From contig JAYTCQ010000012.1 of the NCBI GenBank assembly GCA_043736395.1, forward strand, positions 1 to 16,740: a DNA stretch of 16,740 nt, written 5' to 3'. A program made the position numbers and the translations under genes. This DNA is from JAFDVL01 sp043736395 (lineage in GTDB: Bacteria; Acidobacteriota; Blastocatellia; RBC074). The notes below the pieces were generated by a model, which worked only from the letters and a program-made list of their open reading frames with translations, had not been told where the DNA came from and ran no database searches. Shown here one piece after another: positions 15,007 through 16,740 of this stretch. The stretch's first letter is position 1. The number at the start of each line of letters is the position of its first letter.

Positions 15007-16632
15007 ATGAATATTCAAAAGAAAAAAATCTTTGATGTCTGCGTCATCGGCTCCGGTGCGGCGGGCGGTTTCATGGCGAAGGAACTCACCGCTGCCGGAG
15101 CCGACGTCATCCTCCTCGAAGCTGGATCACGCGGCAAAATCGAAGACCTCATGATTCACGATTGGCCCTATGAATTGCCGAAGCATGGCTTTGGATTGAA
15201 CAAGCAGGCTTCGCTTTATCCTGATGGCATCGGCGGTGAACTCGTTCACACGGGCGACCGCGTAGGCATTGATCGGATTCGTACTTTGGGTGGCAGAACA
15301 TTTCATTGGAATGCGGCTACGTTTCGTTTTTCGGCGGAGGATTTTCGGGAAAATTCTTTGCATGGGTTTGAAGAAGATTGGCCGATTAGCTACGACGAAC
15401 TCGCGCCGTTTTATGACTACGTCGAAAAGGAAATGCACGTCTTCGGGACGAAAGAAAATTTGCCGCATTTGCCGGATGGAAATTTTGTGGCGGAGCCGCC
15501 GCACTTTCGCTGCTCAGAATTTATCGCGAAGAAAAAACTCGCGCCGCTTGGCATTAACGTCATCCCCGTTCGCAAAGCCGTCCTCAGAACACCAAAAGGA
15601 AATCGCGGAGCTTGTCATTACTGCGGGCATTGCATGGACGTGTGCGACGTCCGCGCGGTGTGGTCGAGCGATGTGACGGTCATCCCTGAAGCGCTGGCTA
15701 CGGGCAAGTTGACGCTCAGGATGAATGCGCTTGCGAGGCAGGTTTTAGTCAATAAAGACGGGCTGGCGAGCGGTGTTTCCATCATTGATCGTACGACTGG
15801 AAAAGAAGAAGAAATTTATGCGAAGGTAGTTGTTCTCGGTTGCGCGACAATTGAATCGGCGCGGCTGTTGTTGAATTCGAAAAGTGAAAAATTCCCAAAT
15901 GGCTTGGCGAATAACGGCGACAATGTTGGTCGTTATTTGAGTGGACATATTGCCGCTGGAGCCAACGGATATATCAGCGCGCTCGCGGGCAAAGACACCT
16001 GGGCGGGTGATGGGATGACGGATCACGCGTACATTCCGCGCTACAATCACCTGCGAGGGAAGAAAGATTTTGTCGGCGGCTTTGGGATTCAGTTGAATTA
16101 TGCGAGCTATCGCAGTCCGCATCACGCGAAAGATGTGGGTGGATTTGGGGCTGGGTACAAGCAACGCGTACGCGATTTGCAGCCTGCGTTTATTCAGTTC
16201 GGTGCCTTTGCTAAAGGTGAACACAGTGCAAATAATCGCGTCACGATTCATCCCACAAAAGTTGATAAATGGGGCATCCCGACTCCGGCGATAAATTTTC
16301 ATTGGAGCGAAAACGACCACAAATTATTTGCCGATATGCGCAGTGGAGTGCTCGAAATTTTCGATGCGATTGGAATGGATTTGGCGATGACGAATGGCTT
16401 GAATATTGGCGGCTTCGCTTCGCACGAAGTCGGGACAATCCGGATGGGCAAGAATCCGAAAACATCAGTGTTAAATTCTCACAATCAGGCGCACGAAGTG
16501 AAGAATTTATTTGTGGTGGATGGCAGCAGTTTCACTACGATGCCAGAGAAAAATCCGACACTGACGATTGCGGCTTTATCCGTGAGAGCTGCCCGATTTA
16601 TTGCGGAGCAGAAGAAAAAACGAGAACTGTAA
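15007..16632 (+). CDS. GMC-family FAD oxidoreductase with an Fe-S-type cysteine cluster
   Basis: This 541-residue flavoenzyme is predicted to oxidise an alcohol or sugar. The FAD motif GSGAAGG (about residues 15-21) and VILLEAGSR are at the start. The GMC C-terminal domain contains SHEVGTIRMG with His473 and KNPTLTI with Asn516, the usual His/Asn pair near the flavin. Cysteines 203, 206, 209 and 213 form CHYCGHCMDVC (C-x2-C-x2-C-x3-C). The outer spacing C-x5-C-x3-C equals that of the cysteines reported to hold a 3Fe-4S cluster in the FAD-glucose dehydrogenase of Burkholderia cepacia, so electrons probably leave to a partner subunit or cytochrome rather than oxygen. No such small subunit is seen next to it here. 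ATG 15007 was preferred over an in-frame GTG at 14992 because it aligns with the start of the remnant at 14413. No signal peptide is visible. Confidence 0.9.
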   Translation: MNIQKKKIFDVCVIGSGAAGGFMAKELTAAGADVILLEAGSRGKIEDLMIHDWPYELPKHGFGLNKQASLYPDGIGGELVHTGDRVGIDRIRTLGGRTFHWNAATFRFSAEDFRENSLHGFEEDWPISYDELAPFYDYVEKEMHVFGTKENLPHLPDGNFVAEPPHFRCSEFIAKKKLAPLGINVIPVRKAVLRTPKGNRGACHYCGHCMDVCDVRAVWSSDVTVIPEALATGKLTLRMNALARQVLVNKDGLASGVSIIDRTTGKEEEIYAKVVVLGCATIESARLLLNSKSEKFPNGLANNGDNVGRYLSGHIAAGANGYISALAGKDTWAGDGMTDHAYIPRYNHLRGKKDFVGGFGIQLNYASYRSPHHAKDVGGFGAGYKQRVRDLQPAFIQFGAFAKGEHSANNRVTIHPTKVDKWGIPTPAINFHWSENDHKLFADMRSGVLEIFDAIGMDLAMTNGLNIGGFASHEVGTIRMGKNPKTSVLNSHNQAHEVKNLFVVDGSSFTTMPEKNPTLTIAALSVRAARFIAEQKKKREL

Positions 16633-16633
16633 T

Positions 16634-16740
16634 GCAGAAGCCCGTACGCAGTAAGGGTGCCCGTACTTCACTCGAACTTTCCACTTCAACCAATTATCGA
16701 CTTAGGTGTGAAGGTACCCTTACTGCGTGCGGGCTTCTGC
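16634..16740. repeat. Inverted repeat of another family at the right edge
   Basis: A left arm (16634-16671, beginning GCAGAAGCCCGTACGCAG) and a right arm (16708-16740, ending CGGGCTTCTGC) pair over most of their length. There is one substitution in the first 25 bases, a 5-base gap, and a shared end ACTTCAC/GTGAAGG. A spacer of 36 bases separates them. It starts 1 base after the GMC stop, so it could also end that transcript. The outer limit coincides with the window edge, so the element may be longer. Confidence 0.7.

Noticed and set aside
15745..16320. Long open frame on the reverse strand
   Set aside because: It lies opposite the GMC oxidoreductase gene, has no recognisable domain, and is explained by the codon bias of the real gene.

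Overview
The window looks like a chromosomal stretch of an Acidobacteriota bacterium, most likely of the Blastocatellia type. This is inferred from the truncated VWFA-type protein at the left edge (that domain variant is characteristic of the phylum), from a GMC oxidoreductase with an Fe-S-type cysteine cluster, and from abundant palindromic intergenic repeats. All convincing genes are on the + strand. No rRNA, tRNA or CRISPR array is visible, and no gene-free stretch exceeds 300 bases.

Layout. Positions 1-2426 hold a tightly packed run: the 3' end of a VWA-domain gene, a type I signal peptidase (lepB) and a protoporphyrinogen oxidase (hemG), the last two overlapping by ATGA. A REP-like palindrome pair follows, then an L,D-transpeptidase (2522-3160), a 29-bp-arm hairpin, larC (3241-4506) and uvrA (4733-7552). 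uvrA is bracketed by two copies of one palindromic repeat element. From 7693 to 11330 runs a translationally coupled series: a YkgJ-type cysteine-cluster protein, a WaaE-like family 2 glycosyltransferase, an AAA/ABC-type ATPase with a C-terminal TOPRIM/DUF4435-like region, and a glucose-1-phosphate cytidylyltransferase-like enzyme. The sugar enzymes suggest LPS or exopolysaccharide synthesis. The ATPase looks like a guest, probably a defence gene. A DUF72 protein (11357-12184) and a beta-propeller protein follow; the signal-peptide start of the propeller gene is separated from its body by an apparent one-base frameshift.

Positions 13330-14968 are visibly more AT-rich than their surroundings. 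They carry a trypsin-like protease without signal peptide and a small two-helix membrane protein, with an 88-bp remnant of the 5' end of a GMC oxidoreductase between them. The intact GMC paralogue starts at 15007. The simplest reading is that two tandem GMC genes once stood here and an accessory insertion or deletion destroyed the first. The window ends in a further inverted repeat of a different family.

The most interesting material is the ATPase-TOPRIM gene coupled into the sugar operon, the protease/membrane-protein island with its GMC scar, and the multi-family palindromic repeats. Assignments come from motifs read by eye; no database search was possible.
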